A DNA stretch of 64,000 bases from Sulfitobacter sp. M39 (GTDB taxonomy: Bacteria > Pseudomonadota > Alphaproteobacteria > Rhodobacterales > Rhodobacteraceae). The notes beneath the pieces are model-generated. The model was not told the origin of the DNA, made no database searches, and worked only from the letters and a program-made list of their open reading frames with translations. Location: positions 2,356,001 to 2,420,000 of the forward strand of contig NZ_WMDZ01000001.1 in the NCBI RefSeq assembly GCF_021735935.1, read 5' to 3'. This document shows positions 37,791-47,100 of this stretch, one piece after another. Position 1 is the stretch's first letter, and every line of letters begins with the position of its first letter. Both the position numbers and the translations under genes were made by a program.

Positions 37791-38690
37791 TCACCTGTCG
37801 GCACGATGCCGATCTTCAAATTCAAACCCCAGATCAAAGGATTTTGCCGGGTCTGGTGACAACTCATACGTCGCTTTGCGCAGGAAATCCATCATAGCTT
37901 TTGCGTCTTTTGCCATGGGGTCCAGCACGTTTCTGCCGATGGGTTCGCCGATGACCACGCGCACGGGCGTGTCGACCCGTTTGCGGAATTCCTTGATCAG
38001 CAGCCCCATGCGCAGGGTGTGGTGCATGTGGCTGGCAATCTGGAACAAGCGGCTGGTGTGCCCGTCAAAGTAGATCGGCACGACGGTGGCATCCGATTTC
38101 GCGATCATACGGGCGGTAAAGCTGCGCCAGCCCGGATCCATCGGGCGCGAAAACGGCCGTGCGCTGGTGCTGACGGTGCCCCCCGGAAAGATACCAACCG
38201 CGCCACCCTGCCCCAGATACTCCAGCGCGGTCTTGCGCGTGCGCAGGTTCAGCGCCAGCGCGGCCTTGTCCTCGTCAAAGCTGATTGGCAGCAGATGGCG
38301 GTTCAGGTCGGGTGCGCGGTTAAAAACCGAATGGGCCATGATCTTGAAACCCTCCCGCCGCCGCGACAGCATATGCCCCAGCATCAACCCGTCCAGAATA
38401 CCGTAAGGATGGTTCGCCAGCGCGATGACAGGCCCCGTTTCGGGGATATTCGCCAGACTGCCGCCCACGACGTCAAGCGTCAGCCCATAGCGCTGCACCA
38501 TCACGTCAAAGAAGCCGATCCCGCGCGCCATGTCGTCTTCATAGCCGGTGGCCCGTTTCATCAGCCCCAACCGCCCTGTGCTATTCTCCATCAGCCGGAT
38601 GAAGGCACGCGCGGGCCGCGACTTGGCGGAATAGGCATAGCTGATGTCACGCGCTGTCAGAGGCCGAAGATCGGGCTGCAAGAGGGTCAA
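37791..38690 (-). CDS. lysophospholipid acyltransferase family protein (PlsC-like)
   Basis: 299 residues. The acyltransferase block reads ALANHPYGILDGL (about 91-103), with five residues between His and Asp rather than the usual four, as in ornithine-lipid and haemolysin-like acyltransferases. FPGGTVS (about 170-176) matches the second motif. It probably transfers an acyl group to a lysolipid at the inner membrane. The start is TTG, with AAGGA seven bases upstream; no ATG alternative keeps the N-terminus. It could be an OlsA-type enzyme, but this is unproven. Confidence 0.8.
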   Translation of the reverse strand: MTLLQPDLRPLTARDISYAYSAKSRPARAFIRLMENSTGRLGLMKRATGYEDDMARGIGFFDVMVQRYGLTLDVVGGSLANIPETGPVIALANHPYGILDGLMLGHMLSRRREGFKIMAHSVFNRAPDLNRHLLPISFDEDKAALALNLRTRKTALEYLGQGGAVGIFPGGTVSTSARPFSRPMDPGWRSFTARMIAKSDATVVPIYFDGHTSRLFQIASHMHHTLRMGLLIKEFRKRVDTPVRVVIGEPIGRNVLDPMAKDAKAMMDFLRKATYELSPDPAKSFDLGFEFEDRHRADR

Positions 38691-38769
38691 GGTCGGTTCC
38701 TTTTCACGGGCTTTGCCTTGCCCTCTAGCAGTGGATCATGACAGTCGCGTGACAGACAGCCTATTCAGC

Positions 38770-41700
38770 CTATTCTGCCGCGCGAGAGGTTTGCGTGCCC
38801 CCCGACCGGATCACGGCCAGCAGCTCTTCGCGCCGCTTTGCGGCCTTAGCTTCATTCGCCTGTTTCACCGGACCAAAACCGCGGATCTGCAAGGGAAGCT
38901 CTGCCAAGGCGACAATCGCGTCGTGGGTTGCGTCCGTCAGCTTGGGCAGAACATCCTTCATGTCGGCCTCGTATTGCGTGATCAAGGACCGCTCCATCCG
39001 GCGTTCTTCGGTGCGGCCAAAGGGATCGAACGGCGTGCCGCGCAGGAACTTCATCCGCGCCAGCATGTTGAACGGCCCCTCCATCCACGCGCCAAAGGTC
39101 CGTTTCATCGGACGGCCATCCGCGCCGGTTTTCGACAGGATCGGTGGCGCAAGGTTGAAGGTGAGCTTGGGATCCCCCTCAAAGGCCTCTGCCACTTTGG
39201 CTCGGGTGGATTTCAACAGGCGCGCGACCTCGTATTCATCCTTATAGGACAAGAGCTTATGATAGCCCAAGGCCACGGCCTCTTTCAGGCGCGCGTCGGT
39301 AATGCTGTCCACCATGGTGCCATAACGCTTCGCCAGCCGCTTGCCCTGATAGGCGATCAGGTGGTCCTTGCGGAAGGCGATCCGCTCATCCAGCGTTTTC
39401 GGCAGGGCGACAACATTGGGCGTCATAACGCGCTTGGCGTCTTCGGGGTGCAGCACGGCCCAACGGCCCAGTTCAAACGCACGCAAGTTCCGCTCCACCG
39501 CCGCGCCGTTCAACGTGATCGCCTGTTGCAAGCTGTCCAGCGACAGTGGGATCAACCCCTGCTGCCACGCCGCGCCGAAGATCATCATGTTCGAATAGAT
39601 CGAATCCCCCAGCGTCGCCTTCGCCAGATCAGAGGCATCAAACAGCGCCACGTCATCCTTCAACCGCGCCTCAAGCGCGAGTGACAGCCGGTCATAGGGC
39701 ATCTGGAATTCAGTATCGCGGGTAAACTCGCCCGTGATGATTTGGTGCGAGTTCACAACCGCCCCCGTCCGCCCAGCGCGCGTCAGGCCAAGCGTCTTGG
39801 TCCCGGCAGAGACAACAAGATCGCCCCCGATCAACGCATCCGCTTCACCCGTTGCCACGCGAATGGCGCTGATATCTTCGGGACGGTTCGCAATACGGCA
39901 ATGGATATGCACGGCTCCGCCCTTTTGGGCAAGGCCTGCCATCTCCATCATCCCAGCGCCCTTGCCGTCAATCTGCGCGGCTTGCGCCAGCACCGCACCG
40001 ATGGTCACAACGCCGGTCCCACCGACACCGGTGATCACCACGTTGTGCGTGCCATTGATCGCAGGCAGGGTCGGCATGGGCAGGTCGGGGATCTTGACCT
40101 CTGTCGTGGGGTCCTTGCGGATCTTGGCCCCTTCCAGCGTCACGAAGGACGGGCAAAACCCTTTGACGCACGAGAAATCCTTGTTGCACGAGGATTGATC
40201 AATCGCCCGTTTGCGCCCAAGTTCTGTTTCTTCGGGCACGATCGAGACGCAGTTGGACTGCACACCACAATCCCCGCAGCCTTCGCAGACATCGGTATTG
40301 ATGAACACGCGCTTGTCGGGATCGGGGAACAGCCCCCGTTTGCGACGGCGACGTTTCTCGGCGGCACAGGTCTGGATATAGACGATAACGCTGACGCCTT
40401 TGTGTTTGGCGAAATTCTCTTGCACGGTCTGTAGGTCCGCACGCTCGTACATCGGCACGTCGCCAAAGGCTTTTTCGTCTACGTCTTCTTTCTCGTCATA
40501 GACCACGGCGATATTCTTGACGCCCATGGCCCTCACCTCTGCGACGATACGCGGCGCGTCCAGATCGCCTTCGTTGTGCTGGCCACCGGTCATGGCAACG
40601 GCATCGTTATAGAGGATCTTGTAGGTGATGTTCGTCTTGGCCGCGATGGCCGCACGGATCGCCAGATTGCCGGAATGGTTGTATGTCCCGTCCCCGAGGT
40701 TCTGGAACACATGGTCGCGTGTCGAGAATTTGGATTCACCGATCCAGTTCGCCCCTTCCCCCCCCATATGGGTAAAGCCCGTCGTTTCGCGGTCCATCCA
40801 TTGCACCATATAGTGGCAACCGATCCCGGCGTAGGCGCGGCTTCCTTCTGGTAGCTTGGTTGATGAGTTATGCGGACAGCCCGAACAGAAGTAGGGCACA
40901 CGCGCTGCGATGTCTTCGGCGTTATCGGCACGTCGCGCGGTATCCAGCGCTTCCATACCCGCCTTGATGCCATCGGTGGTCCGGCCTTCCTCGATAAAGA
41001 TACCGCCCAGCTTTTCGGCAATCCATATCGGGTCCAGCGCGCCACGGGTGGGGAACAGCTCTTCGCCATGCTCCATCCCAGCACCACCGCCTTTGTGCCA
41101 GCCATAGACGCGGCGATGCGTATCCGAGAACAATGCCTCTTTGATCTGCACCTCGATCAGCTTGCGCTTCTCTTCTACGACAATCACCAGATCGAGCCCT
41201 TCGGCCCAGGAATGGAACCCCTTCATGTCCAGCGGGAAGGTCTGCCCGATCTTATAGAGCGTGATCCCCAGACGTTCGGCTTCGTCCTCGTCGATGTTAA
41301 GCAAACTCATGGCGTGGATCACATCCAGCCAGTTCTTGCCGGCTGCCGCGATGCCGATCTTGGCCCCGCGCTTGCCCCACATGCGCTTGTCCATCTTGTT
41401 GGCGTGGCTAAACGCCTCTGCTGCAAAACGCTTATAGTCGATCATCCGCGCTTCTTGCAGATGCGGCGTGTCTTGCAGACGAATGTTCAGCCCACCGTCG
41501 GGCATATCGAACTGCGGGGTGACCAGCTTCATTCGGTTCGGGTCACCATTCACGACCGATGTCGCCTCTACGGTGTCTTTCATCGTCTTGAGCCCGACCC
41601 ACAGCCCGCTGAAACGGCTCAGCGCCCAGCCATAGATACCGTAATCAAGGATCTCTTGCACACCGGCGGGGCTGACGACGGGCATATAGGCATCCACCAT

Positions 41701-42186
41701 CGCCCATTCGGACTGGTGCAGCACGGTAGAGGATTCACCCGTGTGGTCATCCCCCATTGCCATCAGAACACCACCGTTCACGGACGAGCCCGCCATATTC
41801 GCGTGACGCATCACATCGCCAGAGCGGTCAACACCCGGGCCCTTACCGTACCATAGGCCAAAGACACCGTCGTACTTCCCCTCACCGCGCAACTCTGCTT
41901 GCTGGCTGCCCCATAGGGCTGTGGCGGCAAGGTCTTCGTTCAGACCCGGCTCGAACACGACGTTATGTGCGGCCAGCGTCTTGGCGGCGCGGTCCATTTG
42001 AAGGTCAACGGCCCCCAGTGGCGATCCACGATATCCGGTCACGTACCCGGCTGTGTTCAACCCTGCCGCCTTGTCCCGTGCCGCCTGCATCATCGTCAGG
42101 CGCACCAACGCCTGCGTGCCGTTCAGCAATACGGGCGATTTCTCGAGGTCATACCGGTCAGTTAGTGAAATTTTTTGCGTACCCAT
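38770..42186 (-). CDS. indolepyruvate ferredoxin oxidoreductase family protein (fused subunits)
   Basis: 1138 residues combining the alpha and beta parts. The N-terminal 2-oxoacid oxidoreductase and thiamine diphosphate regions (YVTGYRGSPLGAVD; GIGCHYMVQWMDRETTGFTHMGGEG) are followed by a 4Fe-4S segment CEGCGDCGVQSNC (about 634-646) and a gamma domain starting TGVGGTGVVTIGAVLAQAA (about 700). Such enzymes oxidise aryl or branched-chain 2-oxoacids to acyl-CoA and pass electrons to ferredoxin. The start is ATG 42186 with GGGGAGGA seven bases upstream; a frame nine codons longer is not supported. It diverges from a LysR gene across a half-site cluster. Confidence 0.93.
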   Translation of the reverse strand: MGTQKISLTDRYDLEKSPVLLNGTQALVRLTMMQAARDKAAGLNTAGYVTGYRGSPLGAVDLQMDRAAKTLAAHNVVFEPGLNEDLAATALWGSQQAELRGEGKYDGVFGLWYGKGPGVDRSGDVMRHANMAGSSVNGGVLMAMGDDHTGESSTVLHQSEWAMVDAYMPVVSPAGVQEILDYGIYGWALSRFSGLWVGLKTMKDTVEATSVVNGDPNRMKLVTPQFDMPDGGLNIRLQDTPHLQEARMIDYKRFAAEAFSHANKMDKRMWGKRGAKIGIAAAGKNWLDVIHAMSLLNIDEDEAERLGITLYKIGQTFPLDMKGFHSWAEGLDLVIVVEEKRKLIEVQIKEALFSDTHRRVYGWHKGGGAGMEHGEELFPTRGALDPIWIAEKLGGIFIEEGRTTDGIKAGMEALDTARRADNAEDIAARVPYFCSGCPHNSSTKLPEGSRAYAGIGCHYMVQWMDRETTGFTHMGGEGANWIGESKFSTRDHVFQNLGDGTYNHSGNLAIRAAIAAKTNITYKILYNDAVAMTGGQHNEGDLDAPRIVAEVRAMGVKNIAVVYDEKEDVDEKAFGDVPMYERADLQTVQENFAKHKGVSVIVYIQTCAAEKRRRRKRGLFPDPDKRVFINTDVCEGCGDCGVQSNCVSIVPEETELGRKRAIDQSSCNKDFSCVKGFCPSFVTLEGAKIRKDPTTEVKIPDLPMPTLPAINGTHNVVITGVGGTGVVTIGAVLAQAAQIDGKGAGMMEMAGLAQKGGAVHIHCRIANRPEDISAIRVATGEADALIGGDLVVSAGTKTLGLTRAGRTGAVVNSHQIITGEFTRDTEFQMPYDRLSLALEARLKDDVALFDASDLAKATLGDSIYSNMMIFGAAWQQGLIPLSLDSLQQAITLNGAAVERNLRAFELGRWAVLHPEDAKRVMTPNVVALPKTLDERIAFRKDHLIAYQGKRLAKRYGTMVDSITDARLKEAVALGYHKLLSYKDEYEVARLLKSTRAKVAEAFEGDPKLTFNLAPPILSKTGADGRPMKRTFGAWMEGPFNMLARMKFLRGTPFDPFGRTEERRMERSLITQYEADMKDVLPKLTDATHDAIVALAELPLQIRGFGPVKQANEAKAAKRREELLAVIRSGGTQTSRAAE

Positions 42187-42229
42187 AGCGCGTCCTCCCC
42201 TACGTGCAATCAATAGCTATGGCATCACA

Positions 42230-42278
42230 CTAGGTCACAAACGCTGACCTGTCTAGCGTTGTGTCTGACCCTAGGTCA
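42230..42278. promoter_or_regulatory. TGACC/GGTCA half-site cluster, likely operator
   Basis: Four half-sites occur in the 261-base divergent gap: CTAGGTCA (42230-42237), TGACC (42245-42249), TGACC-CTA-GGTCA (42266-42278, a perfect dyad), with the first two forming GGTCA-N7-TGACC. The two CTAGGTCA copies are 41 bases apart, about four helical turns. The site lies 44-92 bases before the oxidoreductase start, a natural place for the neighbouring LysR or an Lrp-type regulator. Confidence 0.55.
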
Positions 42279-42447
42279 TAAAGCGCCAAAGCGCAGGTCT
42301 TGATCTTTTGCACCCTCGCCCGATCTATCCGTGATAAGATAACCGCACATATACCGATGCGCCGCGTCGGAGGGTTGTTTTTAAACTGTAAAACGCGCAA
42401 AGATGACCATTCTTGCGAACAATGCGCTCATTATAAAGGTAGTCCTC

Positions 42448-43353
42448 ATGGATTGGGACAAGCTCAGAATATTTCACGCCGTGGCGGACGCGGGCAGCTT
42501 GACCCATGCGGGCGACAAGCTGAATTTGTCGCAATCTGCCGTCAGCCGCCAGATCCGCGGACTGGAAGAGCAGCTGAATACCAACCTGTTCCACCGCCAC
42601 GCACGCGGCCTGATCCTGACCGAACAAGGCGAGCTGCTGTTCGACGCCACCGTCGCCATGTCCAAACGGCTTGATACCGCCGCTGCGCGCATCCGCGACA
42701 GCGAGGAAGAAGTCTTTGGCGAATTGCGTGTTACCACGACCACGGGCTTTGGCACCCTCTGGCTGGCCCCGCGTCTGCCGAAGCTCTACGAGAAATACCC
42801 CGACCTCAAGGTCGACCTGATGCTCGAAGAACGCGTCCTGGACCTGCCCATGCGCGAAGCCGATGTCGCCATCCGCATGAAAGAGCCGTCCCAAGCCGAT
42901 CTGGTGCGCAAGAAGCTGATGATGATCAAGATGTGCATGTACGCCTCGCCCGCCTATCTTGCGGCGAACGGCACGCCCCAGCGGCTTGAGGATATGTCGG
43001 ACCACCGCCTGATCTGCCAGAACACCGACAGCAACCAGGTGCATGCGGGTCTGAACCTGATCCAGCAGCTGATGATGCATGACGTGCGGTCGATGCTGAC
43101 GGTGAACAACTACTTTGGCGTATTGCAAGCGGTGATCAACAACCTCGGGATCGGCGTGCTGCCCGACTACCTCATGCAAGACTTCCCCGATCTGGTGCAA
43201 GTTCTGCCAGAGACCGAGTCGGCGGATGTGCCCGTATTCCTTGCCTACCCCGAAGAATTGCGCGCCTCCAAGCGGGTCGCGGCCTTTAAAGACTTCGTGC
43301 AAGACGAGATCATTACCCACCGCAAACTGCTGCGCGAGAAAGAGTCCCACTAG
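42448..43353 (+). CDS. LysR family transcriptional regulator
   Basis: 301 residues. The winged helix-turn-helix (about 3-60) has FHAVADAGSLTHAGDKL and SQSAVSRQIRGLEEQL; the effector domain (about 88-295) includes LRVTTTTGFGTLWLAPRLP and a hinge typical of the family. ATG 42448 has AAAGGTAG upstream; the frame is open from 42403 but without a ribosome-binding site. It diverges from the indolepyruvate ferredoxin oxidoreductase gene and may regulate it. A small RNA lies downstream. Confidence 0.9.
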   Translation: MDWDKLRIFHAVADAGSLTHAGDKLNLSQSAVSRQIRGLEEQLNTNLFHRHARGLILTEQGELLFDATVAMSKRLDTAAARIRDSEEEVFGELRVTTTTGFGTLWLAPRLPKLYEKYPDLKVDLMLEERVLDLPMREADVAIRMKEPSQADLVRKKLMMIKMCMYASPAYLAANGTPQRLEDMSDHRLICQNTDSNQVHAGLNLIQQLMMHDVRSMLTVNNYFGVLQAVINNLGIGVLPDYLMQDFPDLVQVLPETESADVPVFLAYPEELRASKRVAAFKDFVQDEIITHRKLLREKESH

Positions 43354-43402
43354 CTATGCGAAATCCGCATAACGGGCATGTCATAGATTAACGATTCCAT
43401 CC

Positions 43403-43430
43403 TTGAACCGTGCACGAACGCCACTTAATT
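43403..43430 (+). promoter_or_regulatory. putative promoter of the small RNA
   Basis: TTGAAC (43403-43408) and TTAATT (43425-43430) are 16 bases apart, with the RNA's first stem beginning six bases after the -10 element. A reasonable sigma-70-like pair by eye; not proven. Confidence 0.45.
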
Positions 43431-43435
43431 GGGCG

Positions 43436-43516
43436 GTATGAAGACGGGCGGCTCCGCGCCGCTACTTCATACCTCCCTGTTGGACTCGGCCGAGCTTCGT
43501 GCTCGGCCTTTTTTTT
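43436..43516 (+). ncRNA. small RNA with two hairpins, alphaproteobacterial suhB/alpha-r8-like
   Basis: About 80 bases between the LysR gene and purL. The first stem pairs GTATGAAG (43436-43443) with CTTCATAC (43465-43472) and contains an inner GGCGGC/GCCGCT stem (43447-43463). The unpaired stretch ACCTCCCTGTTGGACTC follows, with a CCUCCC sequence able to pair with ribosome-binding sites. It ends in a terminator with eight T. The layout recalls the suhB/alpha-r8 (MmgR) small RNAs of alphaproteobacteria. That assignment is from memory of the family and not confirmed by search. No open reading frame. Confidence 0.65.
43488..43516 (+). terminator. terminator of the small RNA
   Basis: GGCCGAGC and GCTCGGCC form an eight-base stem around TTCGT and end in eight T. 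It is the strongest intrinsic terminator in the window. Confidence 0.92.
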
Positions 43517-43605
43517 GGCTATGGCCCTTCACGAGCCTTAGGTCTTTTCCCCGCGCTGCGCTTGATCTAAGAGGTGTGGCATATTGCTAGGGGAAAACGC
43601 GCACC

Positions 43606-45765
43606 ATGACCGAACCAGCCATCACCCAAGACCTGATTTCCAGCCACGGCATCAATGCCGAAGAATATCAGCGTATTCTGGATATCATCGGGCGCGAACC
43701 CACCTTTACCGAACTGGGCATCTTTTCGGCTATGTGGAACGAACACTGTTCCTACAAGTCGTCAAAGAAATGGCTGCGCACTTTGCCAACCGAAGGCCCG
43801 CAGGTGATCTGCGGACCGGGCGAGAATGCGGGCATCGTTGATATCGGCGACGGCCAAGCGCTGGTCTTCAAGATGGAAAGCCACAACCACCCTTCCTACA
43901 TCGAACCCTATCAGGGTGCCGCGACCGGCGTGGGCGGCATCCTGCGGGACGTCTTCACAATGGGCGCGCGTCCGATCACGGCGATGAACTCTCTCAGCTT
44001 TGGGTCGCCCGATCACCGCAAGACGCGCCAACTCGTGCATGGTGTGGTCGCGGGTGTGGGCGGCTACGGGAATTGCTTTGGCGTACCGACCGTGGGCGGC
44101 GAAGTGCGCTTTGACACCGCCTATGATGGCAACTGCCTTGTGAACGCCTTTGCCGCGGGTTTGGCCGACACCGACAAGATCTTCTATTCCGCCGCTTCCG
44201 GCGTTGGCATGCCAGTGGTTTACCTTGGTGCGAAAACCGGCCGCGACGGTGTGGGCGGCGCGACGATGGCATCGGCCGAGTTCGACGACACCATCGAAGA
44301 CAAACGTCCCACCGTTCAGGTTGGCGACCCCTTCACCGAAAAACGCCTGATGGAAGCCACGCTAGAACTGATGGCGACCGGTGCCGTGATTTCGATCCAG
44401 GATATGGGCGCTGCGGGCCTGACCTGCTCGGCCGTGGAAATGGGCGACAAGGGCAACCTTGGTGTGCGCCTTGACCTTGAGAAAGTACCGACACGCGAAC
44501 ACGCGATGACCGCCTACGAGATGATGCTGTCGGAATCCCAGGAACGGATGCTGATGGTGCTGCGTCCCGAACTTGAGGCAGAGGCGAAAGCCGTCTTCGA
44601 CAAATGGGACCTCGATTTCGCCATCGTAGGCGAAACAATTGCCGAGGACCGTTTCTTGATCGTGCACAATGGCGAGGTCAAAGCCGACCTACCGCTTAAA
44701 GCGCTGTCAGGCAACGCGCCCGAATACGACCGCCCCTATGTCGAGACACCCGCAGCCGAACCGCTGTCGGATGTCCCCGGCATCGACCCCATCGACGGGC
44801 TGAGCGCGCTGATCTCCAGCCCGAACTACGCGTCCAAAGCATGGGTGTTTGAACAATACGACACGATGGTCATGGGCGACAGCGCCCGCACCCCCGGTCT
44901 GGGATCGGGCATCGTGCGCGTGCATGGCACCGACAAGGCGATCGCCTTCACCTCGGATGTGACGCCGCGCTACGTCAAGGCGAACCCTGTCGAAGGCGGC
45001 AAACAAGCCGTGGCCGAAGCCTACCGCAACCTCTGCGCCGTGGGGGCACTGCCGCTGGCGACCACCGACAACCTCAACTTCGGCAACCCCGAAAAGCCCG
45101 AGATCATGGGCCAGTTCGTCGGCGCGCTGAAAGGCATCGGCGAAGCGGTTGCCGCGCTGGACATGCCCATCGTGTCCGGCAACGTGTCGCTGTATAACGA
45201 AACCGACGGTAAAGGCATTCTGCCCACCCCCACCATTGGCGCGGTCGGCCTGCTGAAGCACACGGACGAGATCATCGGCAAAGAGGTCCGCGAGGGCCAT
45301 GTCGCATTGGTTCTGGGGGCCACCGAAGGGCACATCGGGCAATCCGCCCTGCTGCTTGAAGTGTTCAATCGCCGCGATGGCGACGCCCCCCATGTCGATC
45401 TGGCACTGGAGAAAGCCCACGGTGAATTCATCCGTGCCAACCGCGCGTTGATCAAAGCCTGCACCGACCTGTCTGATGGCGGTCTGGCACTGGCAGCCTT
45501 TGAACTGGCGGACGAGGCCGGCGTCGGCGTGACCTTGGATTCCGCCGATACGCAGGTTCTGTTTGGCGAGGATCAAGCCCGCTACCTGATCGCCTGTAAC
45601 TTCGATCAGGCCGAAGCCCTGATGATCGCCGCGCAAAACGCCGGTCTGCATCTGGAAAGTGTCGGCAAGTTCGGCGGGGATTACGTGAACTTTGGCGGCG
45701 TCAAAGCGCCTTTGGCTGACCTGTCGGCGACCTATCGCGGGGCTTTTGCTGAAACCTTCGCCTAA
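43606..45765 (+). CDS. purL: phosphoribosylformylglycinamidine synthase II (small PurL)
   Basis: 719 residues, the small PurL used with separate PurS and PurQ. It converts formylglycinamide ribonucleotide to the amidine with ATP and glutamine-derived ammonia in purine synthesis. [12 protein letters not shown] (about 45-56), [25 protein letters not shown] (about 87-111) and VGGEVRFD are family motifs. purQ and purS are not in the window. Its 3' end overlaps the convergent VWA gene by four bases. Confidence 0.97.
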   Translation: MTEPAITQDLISSHGINAEEYQRILDIIGREPTFTELGIFSAMWNEHCSYKSSKKWLRTLPTEGPQVICGPGENAGIVDIGDGQALVFKMESHNHPSYIEPYQGAATGVGGILRDVFTMGARPITAMNSLSFGSPDHRKTRQLVHGVVAGVGGYGNCFGVPTVGGEVRFDTAYDGNCLVNAFAAGLADTDKIFYSAASGVGMPVVYLGAKTGRDGVGGATMASAEFDDTIEDKRPTVQVGDPFTEKRLMEATLELMATGAVISIQDMGAAGLTCSAVEMGDKGNLGVRLDLEKVPTREHAMTAYEMMLSESQERMLMVLRPELEAEAKAVFDKWDLDFAIVGETIAEDRFLIVHNGEVKADLPLKALSGNAPEYDRPYVETPAAEPLSDVPGIDPIDGLSALISSPNYASKAWVFEQYDTMVMGDSARTPGLGSGIVRVHGTDKAIAFTSDVTPRYVKANPVEGGKQAVAEAYRNLCAVGALPLATTDNLNFGNPEKPEIMGQFVGALKGIGEAVAALDMPIVSGNVSLYNETDGKGILPTPTIGAVGLLKHTDEIIGKEVREGHVALVLGATEGHIGQSALLLEVFNRRDGDAPHVDLALEKAHGEFIRANRALIKACTDLSDGGLALAAFELADEAGVGVTLDSADTQVLFGEDQARYLIACNFDQAEALMIAAQNAGLHLESVGKFGGDYVNFGGVKAPLADLSATYRGAFAETFA

Positions 45766-47024
45766 GGCGTCGCCCCCATCACCTGCATCAATCGCGTTTT
45801 CTCGCCCCGGTCATCGGGGCGGGAGATCACCTCTGCCAGTTCTTGCAGCGACGCGATCGAGTGACCGGCCCGAAAGCTGTCGGTAAACGGCAGCATCGCA
45901 CGGATACCCGCCGCTTTGGGCGCGAACCCGTCCCACCGCAGCAGCGGATTTAGCCAGATCAGCCGACGTGCGGACAGTTGCAACCGCTGCATCTGTCGCG
46001 CCAGATCATCGGGCGCATCGCGGTCCAGCCCGTCGGTGATCAACAGCACAACAGCTCCCTGCCCCATGACCCGCCGCGACCAGTCGCGGTTGAACGCCTC
46101 GATACAGGCCCCGATACGCGTGCCGCCCTCCCAATCCTGCGCCTCTGCCCCCGCCGCCTTGAGCGCTGCATCCACGTCGCGCGTCGCCAGATGGCGGGTG
46201 ATATTGGTCAGCCGCGTGCCAAAGGTAAACGCATGCACCTGCGCCCAGCCCGCGCCCTTGGCATTGCTCACCGCATGCAGGAAATGCAGCACCATGCGGG
46301 AATATTGGCTCATGGACCCGGAGATATCGCACAGCACCACCAGATTGGGATAGCGTGGGCGCGGGGTTTTCAAGACCAGCTTGTCCATCTCTCCGCCCCG
46401 GCGCAGCGCGGCCCGCAGGCTGCGCCCCGCGTCGATCCGCCCCCTTGGGGACGTCATGGCACGGCGTGACGGCATGGGTTTGACCGGCAGGCGCAACCGC
46501 GCCAGCATCTTTTTGGCCTCCGCCACCTCCGCTAGGCTCATCAGTTCGAAATCAAGACTGCGCAGCCGTTCTTGCGAGGACATGGTCAGGCTGGCATCGA
46601 CCTCGATCTCTGTCTCGCGCTCGTCTTGCGGCTCTTGGCTGTCCCGCTCCGGCGCTTCGGCACCGTCCAACAGCGCCTCTGCCGCGCGTTTTTCGGCGGC
46701 TTGGGCGGGGCGGTCTTCTTGGACGCCACGGATCGCGGGCAGCATCGCGGCCATCATATGTTCCAGATACCGCGGGTCGCGCCAATAAAGCCGGAAGAGC
46801 TGCGCAAAGACGGTCCGGTGTTCAGGACGGTTCACAAAGCAGGCGTGCAGCGTCCAGTAGAAATCGGTTTTGTCGGTGAACCCTGCCACCTCTACCGCGC
46901 GGATTGCGTCGATCACGCGGCCGGGACCGATGGGCAGACCGGCGCGGCGCAGGGCGCGGGCGAAATGGGTGATATTGCCGGCAAGTTTGGGGTTGTCGGG
47001 CAGGTCTAGGGGTAGATGTTCCAT
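45762..47024 (-). CDS. VWA domain-containing CoxE-like protein
   Basis: 420 residues. The second half (about 225-400) is a von Willebrand A domain with the MIDAS motif [13 protein letters not shown] (about 227-239) and [10 protein letters not shown]. The first half is helical, with an acidic, Glu-rich stretch (about 105-145). CoxE-like proteins pair with MoxR ATPases and help mature metalloenzymes or complexes. The MoxR gene lies 76 bases upstream on the same strand, with a dispersed repeat between them. No CO dehydrogenase genes are nearby, so the client is unknown. Confidence 0.88.
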   Translation of the reverse strand: MEHLPLDLPDNPKLAGNITHFARALRRAGLPIGPGRVIDAIRAVEVAGFTDKTDFYWTLHACFVNRPEHRTVFAQLFRLYWRDPRYLEHMMAAMLPAIRGVQEDRPAQAAEKRAAEALLDGAEAPERDSQEPQDERETEIEVDASLTMSSQERLRSLDFELMSLAEVAEAKKMLARLRLPVKPMPSRRAMTSPRGRIDAGRSLRAALRRGGEMDKLVLKTPRPRYPNLVVLCDISGSMSQYSRMVLHFLHAVSNAKGAGWAQVHAFTFGTRLTNITRHLATRDVDAALKAAGAEAQDWEGGTRIGACIEAFNRDWSRRVMGQGAVVLLITDGLDRDAPDDLARQMQRLQLSARRLIWLNPLLRWDGFAPKAAGIRAMLPFTDSFRAGHSIASLQELAEVISRPDDRGEKTRLMQVMGATP

Positions 47025-47040
47025 CAGGTCGCCTGCCGCC

Positions 47041-47092
47041 GGGGGCTGTCGGCCCCCGGACCCCCGAGGATTTTAGACCACTTGGAAGCGGC
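47041..47092. repeat. dispersed intergenic element, copy 2
   Basis: Between the MoxR and VWA genes a strong hairpin CCGGGGGC/GCCCCCGG is followed by CGAGGATTT-TA-GACCACTTGGAAGC. The tail matches 25 of 30 bases with the copy after gpt (12071-12100). Both copies are hairpin followed by tail, in gaps between genes. Confidence 0.55.
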
Positions 47093-47100
47093 AGTATTAG

